Part shown: positions 37,402 to 50,651 of the stretch, piece after piece | Layout of the letters: the number at the start of each line of letters is the position of its first letter | How positions within the stretch are numbered: position 1 is the first letter of the stretch | From: Nectonema munidae | Taxonomy: Eukaryota; Nematomorpha; Nectonematoida; Nectonematidae | Length of the DNA stretch: 64,000 nucleotides | NCBI GenBank assembly: GCA_030549495.1 | Contig: JAUIRK010000305.1 | Span: 248,001-312,000, forward strand | Direction of reading: 5' to 3' | Notes under the pieces: generated by a model | The model's input: only the letters and a program-made list of their open reading frames with translations | Told to the model about the DNA's origin: nothing | Databases searched by the model: none | Translations under genes and position numbers: made by a program

Positions 37402-38288
37402 TGCTTGTTTATACTTCTTACTTCTGGCAATGTACAATAAATGCCAAGAAAGAAAAGTTGTTTTTAAATTGTTTTAGAAAAGTTAATTTTGGCCCATACA
37501 AATATTATACCCTTTGACATGTTATTGCTAGAGTTTCAAAAATATATAGTACATTTTTTTTAAATAAAAAAAATTTATTTTTGTATTTACGATTAAAAGT
37601 TTAGCTTGTGTAAATTTTTTTATAAAGTTAAACATAAACTGTTTCTAGGGGTAGTGGTAGGGGAGATAACCAACAAGTACCCAAATTTCTATATAAAATA
37701 TAAAAAATAGAAGTACATTAATAGGAAAATTTTTGAATAATTAAAATTAAAAAAATTTCACCTCGTGCTTGCTCAATAATTTGGATATTATGTGCCTGAT
37801 ATATTTACACGACACAAAACATGAAAATTGGGAGTCAAAGGCATATCACGTTGTAAGCGGCGATTTCGCCTCGTTCTTCATACATACTTTGAAATTTACG
37901 TGTATATATGTTTTTTATAATTACTTTTAATTAGTGTTTCTTGTTTTCCCGAAAATTTACGAGAAAAATTATTAGTTCTCGGTTTTCGGAGAATCAATTG
38001 TTTTTAATCTTGATGAGTTTTGATTTTGTCGTTTTTATTTTGTAATGTAATTAAGTTATGTTATTGTTATGCACTCGCTCTTTATTACTTTATTTAGTAT
38101 GATCGATCTTTATACTTTATATCACTAAAAGTTAACGTAGAAATTACGGAAAAAAATCGGATATCTTATGTGAGGAAGCAGGCATTTTGATTATAGCAAA
38201 AGCTAATTTTTAGAATTACCAATTTTTTGATAAGAGTAAGATAAATACTATGAAAGTTTCTTTAGTCATAATGATTTATTTATAGATG
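37402..38288. other. AT-rich DNA, nothing recognised
   Basis: No coding, RNA or repeat signal was seen. Confidence 0.45.
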
Positions 38289-38296
38289 GTGTACGT

Positions 38297-38712
38297 CAGG
38301 GGTGGGCAAACTTTTCAATTTTTTAGGAAATCCGATTTTTCGAAGGGCCGCATCTAAAAAAGCACATTTTTCAAAGACATTTTTAAGAACGTTAAAAGAA
38401 AAAGAGTTATATATAGAATTAAAAGAAAAAATTAATTTTTATTAAAATTGATCTTTAAATGCAAAAACTTCACCTAAAACACATTTATTTCACACAAAAA
38501 AAGTAAATAAGTAACTGAGTAATTTTTCTGTTACAGAAATAATAAATACTCTCAATGAGAATGATGCAGCACTTCAAGATTCAAATACTTCGGTGGGATA
38601 AACGTGGAGAAGTGTTGGGAAAATTCTAAATGAACATTCTCAATGATGAAAATATGTATGTACTTTGGGGCCACAGATTATGCACTGGCGGGCCGTAGTT
38701 TGCCCACCCCTG
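38297..38712. mobile_element. hAT MITE, 416 bp
   Basis: Starts CAGGGGTGGGCAAACTTTTC and ends GTTTGCCCACCCCTG. The flanks GTGTACGT (38289-38296) and GTGTAAGT (38713-38720) are an 8-bp duplication with one change. The subterminal GGGCCGCA and GGGCCGTAG blocks are typical of Charlie-like hAT elements. It is non-coding. Confidence 0.85.
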
Positions 38713-38720
38713 GTGTAAGT

Positions 38721-40183
38721 ACAGAGAAAGAAAGTGCCAAAAAATGCAGAAAACGATTCTTAGATACTGTATTTTTGACGATAATAATCTAATGACTACT
38801 TAAGCCTTCAAATGAAAACTTGGTCAATTTTGGTTAGCAAATATATTCTCGGGAGCAAAGATCGTCAAAAGTTATTGATGGATTCAGGGATCTCGGAAAA
38901 TTTGGGAAGAGACACTTTTTCTAATATAAGATAATATTATTTTGCAACAAAATCATCACATTGTATTTTTTTTAAATATATTCAAAGAAAAGCAGTTATT
39001 TTTCAAACAATCCATGAATAGGTAGTAAAAGTTTTTTTACTTTTTTTTTTTTAATTTCTTTTGTTTTTAAACTTACATAACAAAGTTTTAATTTAGTTTA
39101 AATATCCTGATTTGTTCCCAATGGAAGTGTTTTATCTTTTCTCAAATAAGTAATTATCTCTACCCATACAAAATAAGGAGAAAAATAAAAAAAAACTAAG
39201 AAATATATTCTTGAGATCAAAAATGGGAAAATATTAATCATAAATGTTTCAAATGAAGAATGTTCAATTAGTCATAATATTTAAGCGCCTTATTATATGC
39301 GAAACTTTTTCAAAGTAAAAAAGTAATGTTGATTCGTCTGTGAATCATTGTATATTTTTTTGTTTATAGTGATTCCATGTGAAGTGTGTAAATAGATATG
39401 AACCAACAGATTTTTTATTTCAACTTTTCTGACGAATAAAAGAAATATATTTTTTGTATCGATCAAACTTTTGTATAAATTAAATTTCGTTAAAAAATTC
39501 TATTTTTGAAGTTACATTTTAATTATATTTTTGGCACGCAAACAATTTATTATTTTTATCGTGCAACATCCTCCTCTCGCCTTATATAGATGATGTGTTG
39601 CGCATCGTTGTTGTTGTTTTGATGATATCCAGTGATACGCTTTTCTGCATAAATAAACTTGATTTTGCAACACTACTACTGCATCCATTCTCCTTCCCAA
39701 ATGCCATTTAAAAAGCCTAATTAAAGTAAAGGTCTTTTTTGATTCAGGAAATTTGATTTTAGAGTGGCGCCTGATATAGATAAAGATATGTCACCCACGT
39801 CTGCGCGAAAATGAATGCAATTTTATTACAATTAAATGCGTGTTTGTAACAGCTGCGGAATCAGTTGGAGCTGAGAGTCGCTATTCTGTGTGCTTGTCGT
39901 GCATACAAGATAGCAAGGACAAGATGCTGCTAACCAACACCGCCCATTGAGCACAAATATTATTGAATAAGCAAATACACACGTCATTATAAAATAAAGC
40001 GCGTAGATTTTAGTATTTTTAACAAAAATGTAATTAGTAAGGGCAAGCGTGCTGATTTATACAGATCAGCATATCGATGCACTAACAGCAAAACCACGTT
40101 TCCTATTTTTTAATTATTTTATGCAGTGATATTTGCGTTACTTTCAAGTTTTGATTTATATTCGTAGACGTGAACAATTGATT
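38721..40183. promoter_or_regulatory. Upstream region of the Ig receptor gene
   Basis: 39560-40180 is richer in GC than the flanks and lies directly before the predicted start codon at 40184, so it probably holds the promoter and 5' untranslated region. CTCTTCTTTTC-type pyrimidine tracts lie around the start. No TATA box can be assigned with confidence. Confidence 0.35.
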
Positions 40184-43100
40184 ATGCTCTCTTCTTTTCT
40201 GTGTACACTACTTTTCTTTTTCACCGTCTCTCTCTTGAACAAAGTGGCAGGTATTCTTCACATTTTAATTACAATTTTATAATCCATAAAAATGGGAAAT
40301 TAAATTAAATATAGTATATAAATGTAAAAAATATGTTCCTATTTTAACAAGCATAATGATAGAAATAAAACTAGTTAAAATTTTATATTAACAGGTTAAC
40401 CACAAGAGTCGACTTAATAAAAATAGGATCGTCTGCTTTTATAAATGCTTTTTAATACAAATCGTCTGCTTTTCACTAGATATCTTAGATTAATTGAATT
40501 ATGCACCTATAAAATGATTTTATTTAGCATATACAGGACTAAGGTATCGGTCATTTAAAGCAAAAGAATATAAGAATTTTCAATAGGTTTCATGAAATGA
40601 AATATATAATGTGATTTTTGGGCTTAAAAATGAGATAATACAATGGTAGGATGCTAAATGTGTCAGTTTTTAATTTGCCTTTAATAAACCTTTCAGAAAA
40701 TAACGAAAATTTGGATTAATTCATTTGTTTAAATTTCAATCAAAAAGGATAAAAATTTTCTTGCATTAAACAAACAAATGATTAAGCAGTATAGTAATAA
40801 GATATCAAAGACAATTTAAAAGTTTATTATTTATCAAGCGCTTATTCATAGTCATAGTTTTGCTTTGAACATGAAATAATAGCAAATGTTTAACTCATTT
40901 TTAACTAATGTTTTGATGATATGTCATCAGAGTTTTAAATAAATCCTTAATTTATAGGACAAATAAATGACCATGTTTTCATTCTTCAACCACAAGATAT
41001 AAAAACCGAAAAAGGTAAGAAGATCACACTTCCCTGCAAATTCAACATGAGTCGGTATCCTTCATTAACTCCAGACCTAGTTCAATGGGTTAAGGACGGA
41101 AATGGCTTGGGCACGTATGAAGATATTCCCTTTACGTCAGAAAGGTATTCTGTTACGCCAAGACGTCGTGAAGGTATAGGTTAATTTGTCTTATTCATCT
41201 TAATGAGTAGAAATGATTTAAATCATGCCATGTTCATAGGGGAGTATCATTTACAAATTTTATCCGTCAAAAAAGAAGATTCAGGATGGTATCAGTGCCA
41301 AGCTCCAGAATTTGGTGATTTTCCTGGAGGAGCTACTAGAAGATCTTTTGTCACAATTATTGGTAAGAAATATATGAATTTATAGTATTTTTCTTTTAAT
41401 TAACTAACATTTAATTATCACTTCCTTCATTTTAAGTTTGCCCAAATTGTATTATTTAAACAAAAAAATTGTGAAACCTTTTATGCTAAAAAATTAAAAA
41501 GAAGAAATTATCTAAATCAAATCACAAACATTTTGACTTTCTTCCTATATTTTCAAGTCCCAAGCATGCAAATCGAGTTATTTAGCTTTGCCATTCTATT
41601 CTAAATTAGCTATTCTATATAGAATAGATTGGAATTTCTTTAGATGAAAAAAAATGAGCAAAACATTACAAAATGAAAAATTGCTCTTCTTTAGTTTGGA
41701 GGAGTAATATAATGAAGATGTAATGCAAAGAGACTGCATCGAGATGCTAAATTCACAACATTCGACAAAAGAAAAAGTGTTGTAGAATTAGTAAGAGGGA
41801 AGAGGACAAAGGATACAATATTAAATGTGACGTTACAATGTATACTAGTTATATACAATTATATTTAATTACAATAAAAAAAAATTATATAAAAGTATTA
41901 CATAACATTACAATGGATAGGAAAGGGAGTAGAATTATCAGAGATTATAGAAGACTTGAAAAGTTTAACATTTGCACAACGACATACTATATACAATAAA
42001 TAAATATAAACATAACATCACATAATATAAGATAATACAAAGATGATGAATTTTTTTAAATAAAAGCAGCTACGGAAACTAAATTCAACGATGTATAAAC
42101 TAAGAGAAAAATGGACTTTTACTCAAAGAAAAAATTGACTGACTTTTTAAAGTTTCATTGAATTGTACAACTATGAACACTTTAGAAAAAGTATTGAAAA
42201 TTATTTCAAAGAATCCATAACTTTGTAATACAACAACATATAATTAATGACATTTTCTGATTTAAAATTCGATCATTTTCTAGCAGTTTTTCCAGTTTAG
42301 AAAAAGATCTTTCTACTTCTAAAGTTAAAACTTGACAATTTTGTAATTTGGGATAAGTACTGCGAGAGATTTGAGAGTTTTCCATATTCATTAATCTATT
42401 TTCAAGATAACTTTTAACGCCACATTCGTCTTAAATGAAATAATGTTCAAACAAGTGAAGGCATCTTCGACTGAAAAAGTCTCTATGTTGACCTTTTCCT
42501 ACTAAATCAATGAATCGTAAATATTCTCTAATTATTATTATTGTTAGCAAGTTTTGACACATATTTTCTTTTTTAACAATTTCTTGAAATTTGGCAATAA
42601 AATTCCATCATCTTCATCATTAATTTCTTCACTGCTGGAAGATTTTTATGAAAATATTTTGCTGCTTGCAACCAATTTGTCAATTTCGTTACAATTGGAA
42701 CTGAAGTGTTGCCGATAAGTTTGAAAAGAGAACGTCTTTTTCTATTAATAATTTTGAATGCTTTAATGCCGGTAATCTATAATTTTGCAGGATAACTTAA
42801 CTTTTAAGGTAAACTTGTGTAAAAGATGTGAAAAACATGGAATCATAAAAAAGTTTGGGAATAAAATTCCATCACTTCTGCAGCGGATATATCGTATGCA
42901 ACCGCGTTTGTCAACAAAAAAAAATTTGTCTTACAAAAAACTTCATGTTTAACCTCAGTCAGGCAAACTTTACAGTAAAACCTTTTATTAGATGAAAAAA
43001 AGCCCAACTATTGTGGAAGTGTTGATATAAATAAGAAATTTTGTATGTATCGCTTATAAAAATTTTAGGCACATTGAATCAAAAAGTATTAAATATAAAA

Positions 43101-46100
43101 ATTGACTTTATTGACCTAAACTCGAAAAATTGGCTTTAATTGACTCAAAAATTTGAAATTAGTTCAAAAATTTTTAGACTAAACAAGTAAAGATCTTCTT
43201 CAAAGAGTTTTTGCTAAACAGAAATAAAAGTTGACTTTATTGACTTTTACTCGCTTAAACGTTTTTGACAAATTACTCTTATCCGTGAAATTGTTGTATC
43301 GCAGATTTAAAATAATTTTGGTCAGCTAAAACACTTTATAAACTGGATCTTTCACCACATACCCGCTATATTTTATATTTTTCAGATCATTTTTTCAATT
43401 TTCTTTAACATTTTACCCTATTTTTTGTATGTACGAGTTTGTTTCTAGATTTAACGGTAATGTATATTATCTTCGTTGTAAAAGCATAAGACAAGTATTC
43501 ATACGTATAGCTTTTATTTTTAGAGTATCCTGAGACTCCCGTTTTTATGAATACGTTCAAATCAAACTTTACAGTTGAAAACAAAGAAAAAAAAACTTCA
43601 AAAACTTACATTAGCGCTAAAGACAATGATGTCATCAGTATAATTTGTAAATGCAAGCAAGGATATCCATTAGCTAACCTAACTTTGCAATACTCAACAA
43701 TTAATAACACAGAAGTTAATGTTATACAAAGTTTAAAAGAAAACAATGTTGATGATTTGTCGAACACGTGGAGTATTATGTATGTTCAATATAGTTAATT
43801 TATTTCATTAATCATTATTTATTGTTTTTATGCTCAGAAATCAAAAGGTAAAAATTTCGCATTTAAATCATAACACACAAGTCACATGCATAATTGAAAA
43901 TGAAGATTTCAAAAAAAGCTCCCTAAATTCAATAATAATTCAAGTGGAATCAGCGCCCCTTGTGAATATCTTGCCTAGACCTTCTTCAGAGAAGTTATTG
44001 GTTGAAGGCAAAGACTTATTGTTAACGTGTATTTTGAAGCAAGAGGTCTATCCTGATGTAACTTCGTATACTTGGTACAAAGATGGTGTTCGGCTTACGC
44101 AAAAAGAACACAATGCTTTGTTTCTCGCAAACAACGTCTTCCTGCTTAAAGTCATGAATAGGATGTGGCAAGGTGCAAATTTATCGTGTAAAGCACAAAA
44201 TCGATTTGGTCATGGATATGCTTTCTATAAAGTAAACATGACATGTAAGAAATTTAACTTTTACCCATTACAATTCGTTAACATGCTAAGCTTCTTGCTT
44301 TTTTCAAGAAGTTCTTTCTAAAAATTTAAAAGCTTCTCCATCAAATCAATCTCCCCTAAAAACGCCAAAAAATATTCAAGATTTTCCAATTTATAACCAT
44401 TCACTTGAATAATAATTACAATCTTTTTACTTTAACTCATGTTTAAATGTTTTAATCTTTATCATTAAGGTATTACACTTATTTGTCCTACAAAAAATCA
44501 TAAGCCGCCAATGGGAAAATATCTCTAAATAATAACACTTGTGCTATTTTTTATTAGATGGTTTGAGCTTCATAAAAATTCCAAGAAGTGTTATACCAGT
44601 GAATCTAGGCAGTAATGTCTCTGTTAGCTGCATCGCAGACTCCAATCCATCTCCCACATATGAATGGTACCACATTGAAAGTAAAAGGGTTGTATCACTG
44701 TCTCCAGTTCTCACGTTCTACAATGTTGCACATGCTGACATCGGCTCATACGAGTGCAGAGTAAGTGTGATTGGCCTGCAGACAAAACTCAAAGCAACTT
44801 CTTCCCTTGTTCTAAAGTGTAAGGAACATTTATTCTAATCTTAAAACTCTTTAAAACTTACGGAGTAGAATGATGGGAATGCGATAACCCCCAAGAACAT
44901 TAAATACTTGCAATAAAAAGTAACTGGACCCTTTTTTGCCGCTCTTATCTCCTCCTAAATAATAATAATTTAGCACGCTAAAAGTTTCTTGAGAAATTTT
45001 GTTATGTTAAGCGATTTCTTGTTGCCCAAAATTTAAATGTTCTATACTTAATTATTACTTATGCATGTTATTAATTTTGCTTAAGAAGTTATTATTTAGT
45101 CTATCTGCATTATACGAAGTTACAGCCTTGACTGATAAATTTGTATAGTGTAATAGACTTCTAGAACAAACCGAGTATTAGTTACCTATAGAAATAGTAT
45201 TTCTAGAAATAAAAGAAATATATAAGCATAAATATGTTTCAATCTTTCTACACTAGTGGATATTTTTATTACTATAGGATTTTGAATAAAGTGAAAGTTT
45301 TTAAGCTTCAATAAAGCAGTTTTAGATTTTTACTGCACACTTGAAGTTCAACCTTATAACGGTTTCGTTAAAATAGTAAATAAAAGGGAAAAATGAATCA
45401 ATGTTCATTATAAAACTCTAATATTTTCGAACAGGGCTGTTTCAAGATAATAAGAAAACTAAAATGAAGAGGCAGGGGTAAGGATGCGTGTAAAGCTGAT
45501 GAGCGAAAATGGAAAATGATAATTATGCCTGGGACAACTGCTCCCAATATATACATTTATTTATAATTCTTATTAAGAAGCCGGATGGCATTTGGAGATG
45601 CATATGTCATCATGTCTGCTAGAGAATAAGAATGAAATTATAATGTATTTATTTATTTTACAGGAAAAAAATAATTTCTTTTTATTTATTTATGTTAGAG
45701 GAAATAAACGAACTACAGTGAAAACTCTGTTTACGAGTTTAATTCGTTCTGTAAACTATTACGTTGTCCCAAATGAAGCGAGAAAGTTTTCATATTTTAG
45801 CTTAAATTATATCAACAGTGTATATGTGTGAAAAAATCAACTTGTTATATGCTAAATACATTAATATATATACTTACTAACGCTAGAGAAAATGAAGAAA
45901 GATCCGAGAAACAGTTCGTGAGCTGAGTTAAAATTTGTTGGCAAAAAAACGAGGTTCCTTGTAATTAACTAAATTAGCTCATAACTTTCACTAATCTCCT
46001 AAAAGACAATAAATAAATGTATATATTAGGGGACAGGTCTCGGATAATGGTCATATTACCATAAAATATGAATGTATATTATCCAACTAACCTGCTGGCC

Positions 46101-49100
46101 CTATGAAAATTTAAAATTTTGGTAGATTAATTAGACGCTATGAAAAATTAAATTTGGATCAAATTTAAATTTTTACAAAAGGAAAGTCTGCCTTTTCAAT
46201 AATGAAGCCTGAAATCGGAGATACCCCCTCCTAAGAAAGTGTTCGGCATCCCTGAATAAAAATATTTATATGGTTTTGTGCTATATACAATTTTTGGTAT
46301 TTGGCTTTAATGCTCTGGGTAAATGTATTTTAATGATTTTCCTACATTTTCTTTTGTTGGTTCTTTGATATTATCATTAATTTTACTAAATTTTATAAAG
46401 ATTATAAAAGAAACAAAATCTTTGACAGATATGCCCATTGAGGTAAAATAATTATAACAAATATAAAAAATTGTAAAAACTGGACACTATTGCTGATTTG
46501 TGAAAATGAGATGTAACGGGAATGATGATATGGTAGTAAAAAAGTACTTAAAACAATATCCTCATTCCCGTTACATCTCATTTTCACTATTTTATCATTT
46601 ATATATTTTCTTTGAAAAAGGAGTTTATACTCCGAAACTAGTCAGCAAAATCAGCAATAAAGTGTCCAGTTTTTACAATTTTTTAATAAATTCTTGATTG
46701 CCTACTTTACCGTAATCGTAAATTTGGTTTCAAAACAAACAGTTTTCTTCATTTACGCGCTATCGCTAAATGAAGTCAAATAAATTTTTTATGTTCATAA
46801 ATTGGAAAGATAAATGGTGGCATATATTCAAACTAGTGTTCAAAAATATTTATAAGAACTTCAGTTTCAAAAATATAATAGATGTCCTCCTCTCCTCTCC
46901 ATCCTAACGAAACCTTAAAAAAGGCTCTATGCGCTTATCTCAATGATTTTCAAATTACACAACTTACTTGTTCATTTTTTAATACACGTTTAATGTTCTT
47001 TAAGCACATAAGCATACTTTTCATAGCATTCTTTTTAGCTCGTATTTGTGTGTTACGGCATTGAAAATGTATTTTGTTTTAAATATATACTGCTTAGCTT
47101 TCTAATTTTATCTTGAGTTTTTTTAATTCTGTTTCAACCCTTTGAGGACATGGATAGACTAATCAATGAAATTTTATAAAAACGCCATTTTCATTTATTG
47201 GTGCATCAGTGTCATACAAATCCTCAACGAGTTGAGAGATATTTTATGACCCATTAATTCGGCTATTGAATCAATTATTATTGATTATTGAATGAAAAAA
47301 TGTAGCTTTAAAGAGATGAATGGTATTTAAAGTGTATTTAATGTGAATATAACGATTTCTTACAAGCATCTTGTAAACACAAGTTCACAACTTATGAGAA
47401 ATAAGGCATTATCGCTTGCCTTCTGTTTGAGATAGCTAAATAAATATGGGGAGTAGAGATTCACCTTCTCACAACATGCGAAAAAATATAACCGAAAGGT
47501 TTATGAATGATCTCCTAATTAATTATTATTCATTCGAAAGCGTTATTTTATATTTGGTTATATTTAAAAAAAGATGCATACATTTACTTTTAGCGAATAA
47601 TTTTAGCATTGTTTAATAAACGTAAAAACATCTTCTTCATTTTAGCAAAGCCGATTAGTCATGGTTGCTTCCAAGAATATGGGGATGGAATTTTACGAGT
47701 TATTTGCACGTTTTTTACGATTCCGGCAGCCAAATTGGTGACGTGGAAAAAAACGAATGAAACAAGACAAATCATCACTAATTCATCCTTCTATAACATA
47801 AGAGTAAGGTACACCTTCGTATCTCTCTTCCAAACAAACTTTATGATTCCATTTATTTCGAATCTACAAAATATTTGATAATACAAATTTCTAAAAAGTG
47901 TAGCATTTCAGAGAGTTAAGTCATTACGTTTTCATAAAAATTTCTTTTTGAAAGGTGTTTAATATCATATTTCAATGCTACTGAAATGAAAAAATAGAAA
48001 TTATGATAATGAGAATACACACAACCAATCTAATTCCTTTGATATCATATTTAAAATGAAATTTTTAATTACATTTTTTAAAATTCTTCAAATACATTAA
48101 ATATAAAAAACCTGAATTACAAGTTTGTTTGGGCTTTTCAATAAATCTGTCTGAATCCGAACTCTGTTTCGCTTAGACTTACCCTACTACGCCAAAATTT
48201 TTGCAAACTACATTCCTTTATTTATAGCAACGCTTTAATGCAACGACATTGACAACAATCTTGGAATTGAAAAATTCTGACAAATCAAAATCGTCTCATT
48301 TCGCGAATGCTACTCTCCCCTCAATGTACATTTGCACAGTCACAAATGAATATGGAAGCGAAAGTGCAATTCACTACATTCAGCGTGGATTAACTTCAAA
48401 ATCATACATTAATTTTTTATACAAGAGCAACACTGCCATTATTTGCATTTTAACTGCTGCCATCGTAACATTTTTCATCGCTTGTCTCGTTCTTTCCTAT
48501 TGGTGCACTTACAGGAAAAGATATGGTATTTATCAATTTATTAATTAGATTCAATTTTTCAACGCCTAAATGTTTTCTTGGTTCTTTCTACTATGACAAT
48601 TGAAGTCCGCATCAATTTAAATCAAATTATGCTTACAGCGGAATTTTTTTTAGTCATCGTCCAAGGGAAGAGTTTTCTTTCATAACTGAACAGGTAATAT
48701 AGATAGGAATGCCACGATTGGGAATCGAATTCGGGATGGCCGGATCAAGACCCTACGCCTCAATCAATAGGCGATCTGCTGATAGATCCTTTCAAAAAAT
48801 GCAATATTAATGCTTCCAGCCTCAATATGCAAGGCTAAAATTGAACATATTTTAAAGTTCTTTAGTAATGATAAAACACAACCCTAAATTTTGTTTATTC
48901 TTTTTATTTTGAATATCGAGTTAATCCTATTTTGCATCAATTCATCTACTTATTATATATATAATGATTTCAAGGTGCTTTAATGAGATATCTTTTTCCT
49001 AAAGATTATATTCTCTCATAAATTAAAAATTTATATTTGGTATCAGTGGAAACCATAAACTCTTGTTTTAAATGCGGTGTGTTTGCAGACTTATTCACTG

Positions 49101-49902
49101 TCCTTATCAAATATGTTTTAACAAATGTAGGTAGCATAGTAAAACAATTTTAAATATATTCTGAAGTAACTAGAAGAAGATGAGGTATAAAGCCAGGGTA
49201 AAATTTTTCTAATTTTTTAAATTTTATTAGGGAAAAAGAAAGAGAAAAGCAGACAAAATTCGTATAACAAAAATACAATCTCCCAACCACAACAGGACAA
49301 TAGTTCAATCATAAAGGTAGAAGAAAACACAAATGAAAATCTATCCTCAGACTCAGCGTTCAGTTGTATTGGCTCAGACGTAGTAAGGAGTTGAATTTTA
49401 TTTGTTGAAAAAGTCTAACGTTTTTCATCCAATTTAGAGTTCCAACCTTTCCAAAAAGGCATTCAAACAAAACAATGTGATAAATAAAAGAAATGCACCG
49501 CCTGTTCAGGAAGCAAAGAGAAGAGATTGTGTCATGTCTTCCTTATCTGAGACAGTTCAGTCTCAGCCTTCAATATCAAAAAGATCCTACATAGCATATG
49601 GCCCCGAGTTAAATATTCCCAATCATTTTACCAAACCAAATTTATACGACGCAAACTTTTCAAGAGCCCCTATTTTATCCAGAAACATCAAGTATGTTAG
49701 TGATCCAGATCAACCTCCTCCTTTCATGCGTGATCAAAGAATAATTGATGATGGCTCCTTCATGACACTTGGGCACCCTGTCGGCATTCACCCTACCAGA
49801 TACGGAACGCGAAAAATGTCATTTCTATCAGATCATTCTAATCATTTTTCAGTTGTCGAAGAAACTTTTTGTGACCCTAACAAATTGGAGATTCAGCTGT
49901 AA
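40184..49902 (+). CDS. Kirre/Roughest/Neph1-like Ig-superfamily receptor, ten exons
   Basis: Exons: 40184-40250, 40958-41173, 41240-41362, 43524-43779, 43838-44244, 44558-44818, 47646-47803, 48228-48525, 49231-49382, 49438-49902. All borders are GT-AG with matching phases, giving 800 aa. Residues 1-22 are a signal peptide (MLSSFLCTLLFFFTVS). Five Ig domains follow. Ig1 has LPCKF...VQWVKDG...GWYQC. Ig2 lacks the core Trp. Ig3 has LTC...YTWYKDG...LSC, Ig4 has VSC...YEWY...SYEC, and Ig5 has VIC...VTWKK...YIC. The membrane span is about 565-588, and the tail carries DPDQPPPF and ends EIQL, a possible class II PDZ ligand. In flies this family mediates cell recognition and myoblast fusion. Domain count and Ig1/Ig3 words fit Kirre/Roughest; a nephrin-type or other IgSF receptor remains possible. 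Confidence 0.8.
40396..40500. repeat. Degenerate piggyBac-type MITE fragment in intron 1
   Basis: TTAACC at 40396, followed by two copies of ATCGTCTGCTTTT (40429, 40462) and AGATATC. These words are in the same order as in the 130-bp TTAA MITE family. Confidence 0.4.
42150..42960 (-). mobile_element. hAT transposase remnant in intron 3
   Basis: The minus strand encodes a hAT C-terminal region. KLTNWLQAAKYFHKNLPAVK lies near 42690, and the dimerisation motif VLTLEVERSFSKLEKLLENDR (split over 42330-42270) ends the fragment. Several stops are present. No ends or target duplications were identified. It sits antisense inside the Ig receptor gene. Confidence 0.65.
46465..46684. repeat. Two-tier palindrome in intron 6
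   Basis: Outer arms: AAAAAATTGTAAAAACTGGA at 46465 against its complement ending at 46684. Inner arms: GTGAAAATGAGATGTAACGG at 46500 against the complement at 46569-46588. The right side has about 70 extra bases between outer and inner arms. It is likely a MITE with an insertion, and the RNA would fold into a hairpin. Confidence 0.65.
48650..48790 (-). repeat. Possible tRNA-derived SINE in intron 8
   Basis: The minus strand has a B-box-like GAATTCGATTCCC with a tRNA-like head, followed by TGGCATTCCTATCTA and a tail CCTTGGACGATGACTAAAAA. The body differs from the copies at 5648 and 26608, so it may be another subfamily. Confidence 0.4.
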
Positions 49903-50115
49903 TCTTTGCTTTTAAAGAGTTGAAACTTGCAGACGTTCTTTATTTTTCATATGCTCAAAGTTTAGTTTTTTATGTTAAGAGTTGAAATGATTTACAAAAT
50001 CAAAAACTATGGCCTATATTATTATATATGAGACATCTATACTAATTGTAAAGATATCATTTTCTAAAAAGAATTTTAAAAAGTGCATCTTAAGTTTTTT
50101 CATCTCGAATATAAT

Positions 50116-50121
50116 AATAAA
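50116..50121 (+). promoter_or_regulatory. Candidate polyadenylation signal of the Ig receptor gene
   Basis: AATAAA lies 214 bp after the stop codon at 49900-49902 and is the first clear AATAAA I see downstream. Confidence 0.4.
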
Positions 50122-50576
50122 TTCTGTTTCCTTTTTTACAATATATAGTGCCTAGTTAAATTTTTTATTATAATATACCTGTTACGTTGAACGTGAAATG
50201 CGATTCATTTAATCACAATTAACTAGGAACACGTAATTAGCAGGTGTCTTTGATCTTCACTTTAGAAATTTTTTCTAGCAGTTCAAGAGTTAGACTACTT
50301 CCCTCTGTTTGGTAATATTTTTCTTTTAGTGGTCCCGCATCTTTTTTCTTTGTATGTATATTATATATGCAGGCCCGTGAACAGGCGGGGCGAGAGGGGG
50401 CAGTTGACCGCACTAAATTTTTCAGATTAATAAGTTTAAGAAATTTTCAAAAATATTTACATATATAAATACAATTATTTTATCAATTTAGATAAACTTA
50501 GAACATATCAATTATCTCTTCTACAAATGACTAATTTAGAGATAAGGAGAACATAGGATAGGGATATAGGCACTCC
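50122..50576. other. AT-rich DNA with a possible MITE end
   Basis: CAGGCCCGTGAACAGGCGGG at 50371 looks like a hAT-type end, but no matching right end was found nearby. Confidence 0.25.
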
Positions 50577-50595
50577 ATTTGTAATCTTTTTTTAG

Positions 50596-50651
50596 TCGAC
50601 CTTGGCTCGCCAGGACAAAGACCTGTCCATTAGAGCGAATGGATGATGATG
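50596..50651 (+). mobile_element. 56-bp 3' tail of a LINE with target duplication
   Basis: ATTTGTAATCTTTTTTTAG (50577-50595) recurs with one T fewer at 50652-50669. Between them lie 56 bp ending in GGATGATGATG, a typical LINE 3' tail made of a short microsatellite. It is therefore an extremely 5'-truncated LINE insertion. Confidence 0.65.
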
